A DNA stretch of 64,000 nucleotides, taken from the NCBI GenBank assembly GCA_036478595.1, contig JAZGEF010000036.1, positions 124,001-188,000 on the forward strand, read 5' to 3'. Origin of the DNA: Granulosicoccus sp036478595 (lineage in GTDB: Bacteria; Pseudomonadota; Gammaproteobacteria; Granulosicoccales; Granulosicoccaceae). The notes beneath the pieces were generated by a model. It saw only the letters and a program-made list of their open reading frames with translations, was not told the origin of the DNA and did no database searches. Positions within the stretch are counted from its first letter, which is position 1. Every line of letters begins with the position of its first letter. The translations under genes and the position numbers were made by a program. This document shows positions 34,801 through 42,007 of this stretch, one piece after another.

Positions 34801-35287
34801 CGCCGGCAACGAACACGCGACCATCATCAAGCATCGAAACACCCGCACAGAACATATCGTGCGAGCTACTGGGCGTGTCACTGAACGAATGGCTGTTTGG
34901 ATCGTAGATGGTGCCGTGTGTAGACTCGATGTTACCCACGAAGTCATCCACTTTTTGTGATGACCAAGCGAGCACACGGCCATCCGGAAGATTTGCCGCA
35001 CCGGTTGCAATCAACGGCCAGTCAACCACTTCGCTCCATTGGCCAACGCTTTGCCATTCTTCAGGCGGATAGGCTGCACCTAGTGGTGGTTTTTCGTAAG
35101 GCTGGTAAGCCTGCGCCAATTCTGCCCAATACTCATCACCGAAGTCGGTACGAGTATTTGCTGTGTCGGCTTGGTGGGAGTGGTTATCGTCACACGCAGA
35201 TAAGCCCATAGTGGCTAATAGCAATGCGATTGCAAGCCGTGCCTTTCTGGGTGCAGGATCAATATTGGATTGACGGTGCAAAGTCAT
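31832..35287 (-). CDS. Lipoprotein copper radical oxidase (galactose-oxidase-like) with four PA14 domains
   Basis: 1151 residues from ATG 35287; an upstream frame start at 35335 would precede the signal by 16 residues. The lipoprotein signal ends in GLSAC (Cys32) followed by Asp-Asp, which in E. coli keeps lipoproteins in the inner membrane. Residues ~85-545 are Kelch propeller plus the galactose-oxidase-type C-terminal set. Active-site equivalents of fungal galactose oxidase are present: Cys147 (MFCAGV) and Tyr190 (SRWYPTST) for the thioether cofactor, Tyr393-His394 (NYHSTALLL) and His478 (ITHHHSTDQR) as copper ligands. Four PA14 domains begin near 556, 709, 866 and 1016, each with YTFYTxSDDGS-type strands. 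It may oxidise a sugar or aldehyde alcohol to give H2O2 while PA14 domains bind glycans. Confidence 0.87.
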   Translation of the reverse strand: MTLHRQSNIDPAPRKARLAIALLLATMGLSACDDNHSHQADTANTRTDFGDEYWAELAQAYQPYEKPPLGAAYPPEEWQSVGQWSEVVDWPLIATGAANLPDGRVLAWSSQKVDDFVGNIESTHGTIYDPNSHSFSDTPSSSHDMFCAGVSMLDDGRVFVAGGGKTVTTTSIFDATEFTEIEPMVLSRWYPTSTTLPTGQVLTSLGTLTAPYPEIWTDGLGWDLLGDKSLEAIIEDESIPYRDWYPALNVAPDGSLFHPGHMPELFSVKLDDDDHIHSHGKNMIGNESRLYNTTVMYDIGKMLVAGGGENTTSDASIMDLTGATPQLIATNPMINARSMQNSVVLPNGEVLVIGGNTSGVQFSDDGTVLEPEIWNPISEQWSAMARHDRPRNYHSTALLLKDARVLSTGGGLCGQCATNHQNGEIFSPPYLFDAQGDLIARPVISSGDTEAFPGETIGLSGSDDIVKFNMLRLVAITHHHSTDQRLVPIDHVKTAVGEYSLTLQSNPNVLIPGYYWVFGMNQNGTPTSGHTVQVKITSENQPTPVADTSPNIDYDYYEDTLQAWVLPDFDSLTPVKTGTLPNFSLAPKERNNFYAFRFRGTVTVPIDGNYTFFLTSDDGSKLLINNQVVVNHDGIHPFIDEQSGTVTLSAGEHDIEVQFFELSGGDALLVSWEGPELEKRPMLASDFGSALPPEPGANNEPGEPGMVSYAYYTGVWNNLPNFDLLTPESEGTVEGFSVAPRDRDDHYGFVFEANLSVPADGSYTFYTTSDDGSRLSIDGATIVSNDGRHAPRQQQGTMALSAGDHIIKVEFFEYRGGDKLVVEWEGPGLNRQVLPTTAISSISSGEPEPDPDTSEGSGIPEKLNYAYYEGQWNTLPNFDALTPVKTGQSDGFTLDAKEIDDFYGFVFSGKITAPADGSYTFYTVSDDGSELRINGQTVVINDGRHAPLEKQGTIILTAGEHDLEVEFFEYAGGDKLQVLWDGPGINKQAIPLSALATESSDTITDPAVADGLINYQYFEGNWTTLPEFVSMTPISEGQVVEFELSAKQQNDNYAFRFSTNVTVTTDAEYTFYTASDDGSALYVNGQQVVDNDGLHAIKEASGTVFLTAGTHHVLVEFFERAGLDTLSVSWASADMIKQPLSTAELNSAPFD

Positions 35288-35483
35288 GCATATATCCGTT
35301 AGTGACACATTTGCAAAAATACAAGCGGAATTCAAAGCAATATACAGAGCACAGAGAGCGCCAAATACTCGCTCTTTTATTGCTGCTGACGGGTAACGAG
35401 ATGGAAATTGTGGGTTACTTCACGAATCAAGCTTATGCGGTGTATCCGCTCTCTAGACTATGGTTTTTACGCTGCTCAGCTTC

Positions 35484-35503
35484 AGCGGCCTGATTGGGCC
35501 GCT
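35484..35503 (-). terminator. Possible 3' hairpin of the second Liv operon
   Basis: AGCGGCC and GGCCGCT form a perfect 7-bp stem with a 6-base loop, 24 bases after the livF-type stop. No U-tract follows on either strand, so it may stabilise the 3' end rather than terminate alone. Confidence 0.35.
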
Positions 35504-35526
35504 CGTCTCTTATTAGTTAAGCGCAA

Positions 35527-36231
35527 CTAAATAATGCCCATCAGGTTTTCCCTTAGTGTGTCATTATTTTTTGCATCCTTTGCGGAACCAGTCCAAATGA
35601 GATTGCCAGCTTCCAACACGTGAATCTTATCCGCCACACTTAGCGCTCGTTCGGTGTTTTGTTCCACCAATAAGATTCCGATCCCATTGTGTTTTAAGGA
35701 TGCCAAAACGGCATAGCATTCGTCGACTACTTTGGGCATCAGCCCTAGTGAAAGTTCGTCAACGATTAGTAGCTTGGGTTGCGAGATCAGTGCGCGGCCC
35801 ATTGCGAGCATCTGTTGCTCCCCACCAGACAATGAGCCAGCCGACTGCTCGCGACGCTCTGCCAGGCGAGGGAAGACCGAGTAAACGGTTGCAATGCCTT
35901 CATTCATGATTTTTGTTGTGACGACATGCCCGCCGACGATTAGGTTTTCATGAACGCTAAGGTCAGGAAATATTCGGCGCCCCTCAGGTACGATTGCAAG
36001 CCCGGCTGTAATTCTCGCCTCCACTATGGTTGAGGATATATCGCGATCATTGATTTTTATTTTCCCAGACTTTTGATCGACCAAACCCATCAGACACATA
36101 AGAGTTGATGACTTTCCCGCACCATTGGCGCCACAAAATGCCACTATCTCGCCTGGCTCTACTGTGAATGACAGGTCGCGTATTGCGATGATATCGCCAT
36201 AACCCGCTGATAGGTTTTCAACTTTTAACAC
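35527..36231 (-). CDS. Second Liv-type transporter: LivF-family ATP-binding protein
   Basis: 234 residues with Walker A GANGAGKSS, LivF-type VPEGRRIFPDLSVHENL, signature LSGGEQQMLAMGRAL, Walker B KLLIVDELSLGLMPK and H-loop LLVEQNTERAL. Unlike the LivF of the first cluster it keeps the consensus VEQN and a Glu after the Walker B Asp. It is the last gene of the leftward operon, three bases after livG. Confidence 0.92.
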   Translation of the reverse strand: MLKVENLSAGYGDIIAIRDLSFTVEPGEIVAFCGANGAGKSSTLMCLMGLVDQKSGKIKINDRDISSTIVEARITAGLAIVPEGRRIFPDLSVHENLIVGGHVVTTKIMNEGIATVYSVFPRLAERREQSAGSLSGGEQQMLAMGRALISQPKLLIVDELSLGLMPKVVDECYAVLASLKHNGIGILLVEQNTERALSVADKIHVLEAGNLIWTGSAKDAKNNDTLRENLMGII

Positions 36232-36234
36232 CGC

Positions 36235-36981
36235 TCAGCCTTTCCCCAAGTATGCCTTCATGACGTCAGGTCGATTCATTATTTCATTTGTTTCGCCAAT
36301 GGCAAGTGATTTACCGAGATCCTGCACATAAACACGCGGGCAGACACGCATCACTTCACGTAGGTTATGCTCGATTAACAAAATACTAAGCCCGTCTTTG
36401 TTCAGGTTTTGGATAAGATCGGCCAGCGAATTGGCTTCCGATTGGTTCAGGCCCGCTAGGGGTTCATCTAACAGCAAGAGCTTTGGCTTAAGCGCTAAAG
36501 CACGTGCCACCTCGAGTCGCTTCAGGTAACCTAGCGGCAAAGTAGAGGGCATTGCGTTTGCTGCATCTCGTAGCCCAACTCTATCCAGTATCTCGAGCGC
36601 GCGATTTTTTTCGCCTTGTTTATTGAATGATCGTATCGCTTTGAACGGATTGGCAGTCTTTACGGTACCGCAGGCCAGAGCAACGTTTTCCAGTAGTGAC
36701 AATTGGCGTAGAGGCTGCACGATTTGTTGTGCCAGCGCTAATCCAGCACGGACACGTTTGTCGATCGCCAAATCAACCATATCAATACCGTCGAGTCGAA
36801 CCGAGCCTGCGGAAGGTTTGATGATTCCGGTGATAACCCGCATCAGTGTGGTCTTGCCAGCTCCGTTTGGGCCAACAAAGCCGATCAACTCGCCAGTGTT
36901 AATGCTTAGTGAAGCCTTATCCACGGCAGTAACACCACCGAAGCGGACAGTGACATCGTTAACTTCGAGCACAGGCATCAT
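36235..36981 (-). CDS. Second Liv-type transporter: LivG-family ATP-binding protein
   Basis: 248 residues with Walker A GPNGAGKTT, the LivG segment AGLALAQQIVQPLRQLSLLENVAL, a signature-like LPLGYLKRLEVARAL in place of LSGGQ, and Walker B KLLLLDEPLAGLN with VxLIEHN-type H-loop (LLIEHNLREV). The PLGYLKRLE signature is also seen in other LivG proteins. The start overlaps livM (ATGA). It ends YLGKG, as usual for the family. Confidence 0.92.
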   Translation of the reverse strand: MMPVLEVNDVTVRFGGVTAVDKASLSINTGELIGFVGPNGAGKTTLMRVITGIIKPSAGSVRLDGIDMVDLAIDKRVRAGLALAQQIVQPLRQLSLLENVALACGTVKTANPFKAIRSFNKQGEKNRALEILDRVGLRDAANAMPSTLPLGYLKRLEVARALALKPKLLLLDEPLAGLNQSEANSLADLIQNLNKDGLSILLIEHNLREVMRVCPRVYVQDLGKSLAIGETNEIMNRPDVMKAYLGKG

Positions 36982-37829
36982 GTTTTTTGTTTTCGCAGCC
37001 GGTTTATTGAACGGTTGAAAATGCCAGCGAGCCCGTCAGGGGAAAATCGCATCATAAAAAATAGCAGTGCACTATAGACAAGAATTTTGTAATCATCGAC
37101 GAACTGAATCAGCAGTGGTAGCACGCTAAGCACCGCCGCAGCCAGCATGACGCCCCATACCGAACCGATACCACCCACCACAACCATCGCCAGCACGCTA
37201 ACGGATTCTACAAAACCAAAGCTATCTGGGCCAACAAAACGAAAGTGCTGCGCGTAAAGTGCACCAGCTACACCGGCGGCAGCCGTGCCGACGACGAAAG
37301 CAAACAATTTGTATTTGGCGACATCGATCCCGAGCACTCGCGCTACGTCTTCATTGTCAGAGATGGATTCAAATACGAAGCCTAGCCACGAACGTTTTAC
37401 CAATAGCGAAAATCCTGCAAACAACGCAGCAAGTGAGGCGCAAAGCAACAAGAACCCTATGCGGCCCAGCGCGGATCGTTGAATGCCAGAAATACCGATT
37501 TCGCCACCGAGAAAATCCTGTTGCCGTACGATACCGACAAATAGAAACACAATTCCCATTGTAGTAATGGCAAGAAAATCATGGCGTACCCGCAAGCTTG
37601 CAAAACCGACTAACAATCCAAGTGTGCCAGCAAATACCGCTGCAACCGGGATCGCAATTAGCAATGACACTGAAGACTTCATCATAATCGCTGCGGTGTA
37701 AGCACCGACGCCCATGAAGGCGGCATGCCCCAAGCTGATCTGGCCGCAAAAGCCGGTGATAAAATTAAGACTCAACGCAAATAGAACACTGATCGACATT
37801 GTGGTGAGCAGGGTGATTTCGTAGTTCAT
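36978..37829 (-). CDS. Second Liv-type transporter: LivM-family permease
   Basis: 283 residues, eight to nine membrane helices, with GFCGQISLGHAAFMGVGAYTA near the N-terminus and MVVVGGIGSVWGVMLAAAVL near the C-terminus. It is shorter than the first cluster's LivM (323) and begins directly with the second core helix of that protein. It overlaps livH and livG by four bases each, indicating translational coupling. Confidence 0.92.
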   Translation of the reverse strand: MNYEITLLTTMSISVLFALSLNFITGFCGQISLGHAAFMGVGAYTAAIMMKSSVSLLIAIPVAAVFAGTLGLLVGFASLRVRHDFLAITTMGIVFLFVGIVRQQDFLGGEIGISGIQRSALGRIGFLLLCASLAALFAGFSLLVKRSWLGFVFESISDNEDVARVLGIDVAKYKLFAFVVGTAAAGVAGALYAQHFRFVGPDSFGFVESVSVLAMVVVGGIGSVWGVMLAAAVLSVLPLLIQFVDDYKILVYSALLFFMMRFSPDGLAGIFNRSINRLRKQKT

Positions 37830-38692
37830 TGTTTTGCCCCCAATAAACCTTGGGGTCGAAACATCAACACTAGGATAAGAAAACCGAAGGCTAGAGCATC
37901 TCTATCAAGCAGATGCCCGATGTATATAGTGCCGAATGACTCGATGACGCCAAGTGCCATCGATGCAATGAGGGTGCCGCGAATACTACCGAGGCCACCG
38001 AGTACGATGATTGCCAATGCCTTGTACGAGGGAACACTGCCCATGGTTGGCTCAACCAGATTGTTGAGTAATGCCACCAGCACTCCAGCCGCCGCGGCAA
38101 GTGCCGAGCCGATAAAAAAATTTAGGTAACGCACGTTTTGCGTGTTTACCCCAAACGCTCTTGCCATGGCCGGATCGGTCACCGTTGCGCGCCATGAAAT
38201 ACCGAGCCTTGTATGACCGGATAACCAGGCTAGCAGTGACAGCATCAACACCGAAAGACAGATAACAAGCGCTTCGACGTACTTAAGATAGAAGCCATTA
38301 AAAATTTCCATTCCGCCTTGTAGCGGAGGATTTTTGTAGGACAGCCCGTAAGGCCCGAAAACAATTCGAAAGATTTCTTCCGCCGCGATAAATAAGGCGA
38401 TGGATGCGATCAAGGCAATATACGGGGGTTTGTCGAGTAGCGGTTCGTAGGCCAATTTATAGACCGCTATCCCGACCAGCCCGACAACGGTCATTGCCAC
38501 TACTATCGCTAAGCTAAGGCTGCCCGTTGCATTGGTTAGTATCACGCCGATATAAGCACCTAGCGTGAACAGTGCGGCATGCGCGACATGGAGTATGCGC
38601 AATAAGCCGTAGACAAGCGTGAGGCCGAGAGCAATCAGCGCGTAGATGCTTCCTTGCACGATACCCTGAAACAATAATTCAAGATAAAGCAT
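37826..38692 (-). CDS. Second Liv-type transporter: LivH-family permease
   Basis: 288 residues with about eight membrane helices, the LivH motif TLVYGLLRILHVAHAALFTLG and the coupling loop IIVLGGLGSIRGTLIAS. Membrane channel half, partner of LivM. It is separated from the binding-protein gene by 97 bases that contain a stable hairpin, a layout that usually lowers permease expression relative to the binding protein. Confidence 0.92.
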   Translation of the reverse strand: MLYLELLFQGIVQGSIYALIALGLTLVYGLLRILHVAHAALFTLGAYIGVILTNATGSLSLAIVVAMTVVGLVGIAVYKLAYEPLLDKPPYIALIASIALFIAAEEIFRIVFGPYGLSYKNPPLQGGMEIFNGFYLKYVEALVICLSVLMLSLLAWLSGHTRLGISWRATVTDPAMARAFGVNTQNVRYLNFFIGSALAAAAGVLVALLNNLVEPTMGSVPSYKALAIIVLGGLGSIRGTLIASMALGVIESFGTIYIGHLLDRDALAFGFLILVLMFRPQGLLGAKQ

Positions 38693-38751
38693 TCTATTGG
38701 TTCATATGGCTCATGGCTTAATGCTTTCTGTCAAATTCGCCAATTCCAAAG

Positions 38752-38783
38752 TTGCACCGCGCCCGATAGCAGGAGCGGTGCAA
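38752..38783 (-). promoter_or_regulatory. Intercistronic hairpin between binding protein and permease genes
   Basis: TTGCACCGC (38752-38760) and GCGGTGCAA (38775-38783) form a perfect 9-bp stem with a 14-base loop, starting seven bases after the binding-protein stop on the minus strand. No U-run follows, so it is more likely an mRNA-stabilising or partial attenuating element. Confidence 0.55.
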
Positions 38784-38789
38784 GCTGTT

Positions 38790-39935
38790 TTACTCACTTG
38801 GCGGTTTGAGCAACGCTTCGTCGTCTATTGTGGAGTGATGACGCCATTGGCCTTCTTTAACAATCTGCACTTGTACTGACTTTTGCACTTCGCCTAGTTC
38901 ATTAAATGAGATCTGGCCAGTGGACGCAGTGAGGTTGGTTTTGGCAATGGCATCTCGAATGGCATTGCGATCCGTAGAGCCTGCGGATTGCAATGCCGCG
39001 GCTAACACTTTTATAGCCGTGTGCGCAGAGGCTGCCACCATGTCAGCTTTTTGCTCGGACATTGCCTCGAATGATGTGATGAAGTCCTGCGTTTCAGTGG
39101 CGGAGGAGTCTCGATCAAGAGAGGTGGTGATGATGGTGCCTTCAGCAGCATCGCCTGCGATGTCGATAAATTTTTGGGAGTCGTAGCCTTCCTGACCAAT
39201 CACCGTAGTGTCGATACCAGCTGCGCGCAACTGACTGACCAAAGGGCCTGCAGTAAAAAAGTAGCCTGAGGCGTAAATCACATCAGGTTTATCCGCACGA
39301 ATTTTGGAGACGATTGGACCAAACTGACGATCTTTGATGCCGTACTCATATTCGGCCACAATCTCAATGCCAAACTGATCCGCAGCCTCCTTGAAGCCTG
39401 CAGCCAGCGATTGGCCAAAATCGTTTTTCAGCGTTACTATTACAGCCCGTTTTAATCCCAGAGACTCACCAACAAGCTTCGCACCGGCGCGCCCTTGTAC
39501 TTCACCAACGAATGATGTTCGAAAAACGTAGTTTCCCGCGCGCGTAATATCGGGGTGGATAGCATAAGCGGAAACATAAGGTACGCCTGATTCTTGAAAT
39601 ATGCCGGCGGCTGCTCGAGTGGATCCAGAGTAGCTTCCGGAGACGCCCGCTACTACGTTATCTTTTTCGATGAGTTTTTGTGCGATGGGCACGGCTTCTT
39701 TTGGAGATGCCTGATCGTCGTAAACTACGAGCTCGAGCATGTCCCCGTTAATACCACCGTTACTGTTGATCTGTTCGACGGCGAGTACAGCGCCAGTCTT
39801 GGCCGACAGGCCATCCGCTGCCGCAAATCCGGTTAGTGGTACATTGAAGCCAATCTTAATATTTTCAGCCTGCGCTGATCCAATGGCAACACAAGCCCCG
39901 AGGACAGTGCCGATGAATCCATTTTTTATAGTCAC
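38790..39935 (-). CDS. Second Liv-type transporter: periplasmic substrate-binding protein
   Basis: 381 residues with a Sec signal peptide ending SAQA, then a type 1 periplasmic binding fold (IGFNVPLTGFAAADGLSAKTG, AVEQINSNGGINGDMLELVVYDDQ). The family binds branched-chain amino acids, amides or related small ligands. The sequence differs clearly from the first cluster's binding protein, so the two systems are not recent duplicates. It is the first gene of the leftward operon; the ligand is not deducible. Confidence 0.9.
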   Translation of the reverse strand: MTIKNGFIGTVLGACVAIGSAQAENIKIGFNVPLTGFAAADGLSAKTGAVLAVEQINSNGGINGDMLELVVYDDQASPKEAVPIAQKLIEKDNVVAGVSGSYSGSTRAAAGIFQESGVPYVSAYAIHPDITRAGNYVFRTSFVGEVQGRAGAKLVGESLGLKRAVIVTLKNDFGQSLAAGFKEAADQFGIEIVAEYEYGIKDRQFGPIVSKIRADKPDVIYASGYFFTAGPLVSQLRAAGIDTTVIGQEGYDSQKFIDIAGDAAEGTIITTSLDRDSSATETQDFITSFEAMSEQKADMVAASAHTAIKVLAAALQSAGSTDRNAIRDAIAKTNLTASTGQISFNELGEVQKSVQVQIVKEGQWRHHSTIDDEALLKPPSE

Positions 39936-40294
39936 GAATGTTTCTCCCTAAGTGATTGACCCTGCATAAACTCGATCGGAATTTCTGATCATAACATCTG
40001 GGCAAAGGGCCACTATTGATTATTATGTATGCACATAAAAATATATAGTGCCTATCAATTTAAGTCAATATGGTAGTTTCTGAGGCTATGTGACAGCGAT
40101 ACTTAGATGTGGGTCAATGTGTACCTGTATGTTAACTAATAAACGAGGCTACCTAGCAATGACAACAAATGACGTTGCAATCTCGGTAACGTTAACCGTC
40201 ATTGTGAACCAACTGATGGTGACTTAAAATTTAACGAGCTTGAAGATCCTTGGGGTATGTGGTAGCGGATTACTGATAAATACGGATAACGGCT
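39936..40294. other. Gene-free region with a possible protein remnant
   Basis: 359 bases upstream of the second transporter. The right part, 40180-40260, has an uninterrupted rightward frame between two stops containing RHCEPTDGDLKFNELEDPWGMW, which reads like protein but has no start and is not recognised. It precedes the broken oxidoreductase gene. The left part is AT-rich (40010-40080) and probably carries the transporter promoter. Confidence 0.4.
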
Positions 40295-40690
40295 ATGACG
40301 ACGCGAACAATCAATGTACCCACAGAGATTAGCCATCTGCTATCGCCGCTAAACATTGCGCATCCTGGTGGAACGCTTGAACTCAGAAATCGCGTGTTGG
40401 TGTCTGCCCACGTACCCGGTTTTGCAGACGACAATAAACCGGGTCAACAATTTGTTGACTACCATTGTCGCTACGCAGCGGAGGGAGTAGGGCTGCAAAT
40501 TACCGGCGGTACGCCGGTTCATCACTCTGGCTTATTGGGCTTGGGCAAAGATGGGCTGAGAAACTTGGACGACAGCATCTCCCGGGTTATCAACGCTTGG
40601 CAGAAGCGGAGCACCAAGAAGGTGGCAAGATTCTCGCTCAACGGTCGGCCGTGCGGACACGATATGTTACTGCGTAGCTTCAATTTCAAA
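40295..40690 (+). pseudogene. Broken N-terminal fragment of an Old Yellow Enzyme family oxidoreductase
   Basis: The first ~93 codons match the start of FMN-dependent NADH:flavin oxidoreductases (LLSPLNIAHPGGTLELRNRV, DYHCRYAAEGVGLQITGG). After NLDDSI near 40580 the homologous sequence continues in another frame as PGYQRLAEAEHQEGGKILAQ, so a small indel has shifted the frame; the rest of the ~650-residue family is absent because msrA follows. The open frame itself runs on to 40882 through unrelated sequence overlapping msrA. Confidence 0.75.
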
Positions 40691-40754
40691 AAATCGGGAA
40701 CCTGCACAGAGAGTGCTGGTCACATTAGCCACAATCATAGAAATGAAGAATCAT

Positions 40755-41345
40755 ATGAAAAAACGAATAGCCAGCATTGCACTCTCGATCACAGCTATTA
40801 TCTCATCACCCTTATTTGCAGACACCGCTGTCGTTGCTGGTGGTTGTTTTTGGTGTGTGGAAAAAGATTTCGAAGCACTTGAAGGAGTGAGTGAGGCTGT
40901 TTCTGGTTTTACTGGTGGCTCATTAGAAAACCCGACTTATCAAGGCAATCATGCTGGGCACTACGAGGCAGTTAGAATTACTTATGATCCAGCGGTTGTT
41001 TCTTATGAAAAAATTCTTGAACACTTCTGGGTCAACCACGATCCGTTTGATGCGCGTGGACAATTTTGCGACAAAGGGCCAGAGTATCTTGCGGCAATAT
41101 TTGTTGCTAATGACGAAGAGAATGCAATTGCAGAACAATCCAGGCAGCGCATCATTGAGCGTTTCTCTGACAAGACTGTTGTCACCCCAATACTACCCTT
41201 AACTACGTTCTATCCGATAATGGGTGATGAAAGCTACCATCAGGATTTTTACAAGAAAAGCCCAGTTCGTTACAAAGGCTATCGTTATGCCTGTGGCCGC
41301 GACAAACGTTTGAAAAATATATGGGGCGATGATGCGACTGTTTAA
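40755..41345 (+). CDS. msrA: Periplasmic peptide methionine sulfoxide reductase A
   Basis: 196 residues from ATG 40755; two earlier in-frame starts (40713, 40743) would precede the signal peptide MKKRIASIALSITAIIS...FA. The catalytic motif GGCFWC and the resolving region YACGRDKR are present, and HDPFDARGQFCDKGPEY matches the substrate pocket. It reduces methionine-S-sulfoxide; the signal peptide puts it in the periplasm, in the same compartment as MsrP encoded 8 kb away. It follows directly after the pseudogene. Confidence 0.93.
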   Translation: MKKRIASIALSITAIISSPLFADTAVVAGGCFWCVEKDFEALEGVSEAVSGFTGGSLENPTYQGNHAGHYEAVRITYDPAVVSYEKILEHFWVNHDPFDARGQFCDKGPEYLAAIFVANDEENAIAEQSRQRIIERFSDKTVVTPILPLTTFYPIMGDESYHQDFYKKSPVRYKGYRYACGRDKRLKNIWGDDATV

Positions 41346-41423
41346 GAACTTACCGCCATGTCGAGAACATCACGCGGAGCCGCATTATTGTCTAAAGAGT
41401 TAAGCTGATCAAAATACACGCGC

Positions 41424-41456
41424 AAAAAAAAGCGAGCCCGGTAAACCGGAGCTCGC
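41424..41456 (-). terminator. Rho-independent terminator of ssrA
   Basis: On the minus strand a GC-rich stem (GCGAGCTCCGG with CCGGGCTCGC, TTTA loop) is followed by eight T, 14 bases beyond the tmRNA 3' end. Confidence 0.9.
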
Positions 41457-41469
41457 GATTTTGATAAAG

Positions 41470-41863
41470 TGGTGGAGAAGGGGGGAGTCGAACCCCCGTC
41501 CGAAAGCACTCTGCCATTGGTACTACATGCTTAGTTTCGTCATTGGCTTTAGCCGTTCTACCCAGGACGAACACCAAAGTAGTTCAGCGAACTCATTATT
41601 TGTTTAGCGTTTGGGTGTAAGAGTGACCCCTCGCGCGATCCTATGGCTATTGCATCCCGAGGCTGAAACATAGGCATAACCGCCGCCGGGTAGAACTACA
41701 AAACTAAACTACGTTATCCAAAAAGGACACAAAGTCTAATTAAGCAGCCATCGCATAGTTGTCATCGTTTGCAACTATCTTTTTTCAGCTGTATTTTACG
41801 AGGTAATCTGATCCTCGGCATGCACCTCAGGTTTTGCCACTCCCGTCGAAACCAGTCTTCCCC
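41470..41863 (-). ncRNA. ssrA: Transfer-messenger RNA (tmRNA)
   Basis: 394 bases. The 5' end GGGGAAGACTGG...TTCGACGGG and the 3' end with GGGGGTTCGACTCCCCC and CTTCTCCACCA pair as the tRNA-like acceptor and T arms, and CATGTAGTACC is conserved. The resume codon GCA starts the tag frame at 41772, encoding ANDDNYAMAA and ending with TAA at 41740. The molecule rescues stalled ribosomes with SmpB and marks peptides for ClpXP. The CCA end is encoded. It is divergent from purL. Confidence 0.97.
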
Positions 41864-42007
41864 GGAAATATTGCTACTAACCTGTAAGTATTATGCGGCC
41901 ACGGAGTGGGATTATCAAGCTCAGGCTTGCCAGGCTGTGATGGGTTCACAATCCTGGGGCGGGATCCAGTATCATATAGCGCTTCTTGTGGCTTTGATTC
42001 TGCCTCC

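Noticed and set aside
40690..40882. Continuation of the oxidoreductase open frame into msrA
   Set aside because: The residues (Cys/His/Arg-rich) are out-of-frame msrA sequence, not flavoenzyme.
41470..41510. Possible separate tRNA gene on the minus strand
   Set aside because: The T-arm and CCA belong to the tRNA-like end of tmRNA; no anticodon stem is present.
41906..42007. Upstream in-frame extension of purL
   Set aside because: The added 34 residues are not family-like and would occupy the shared leader with ssrA; ATG 42008 matches the known N-terminus.
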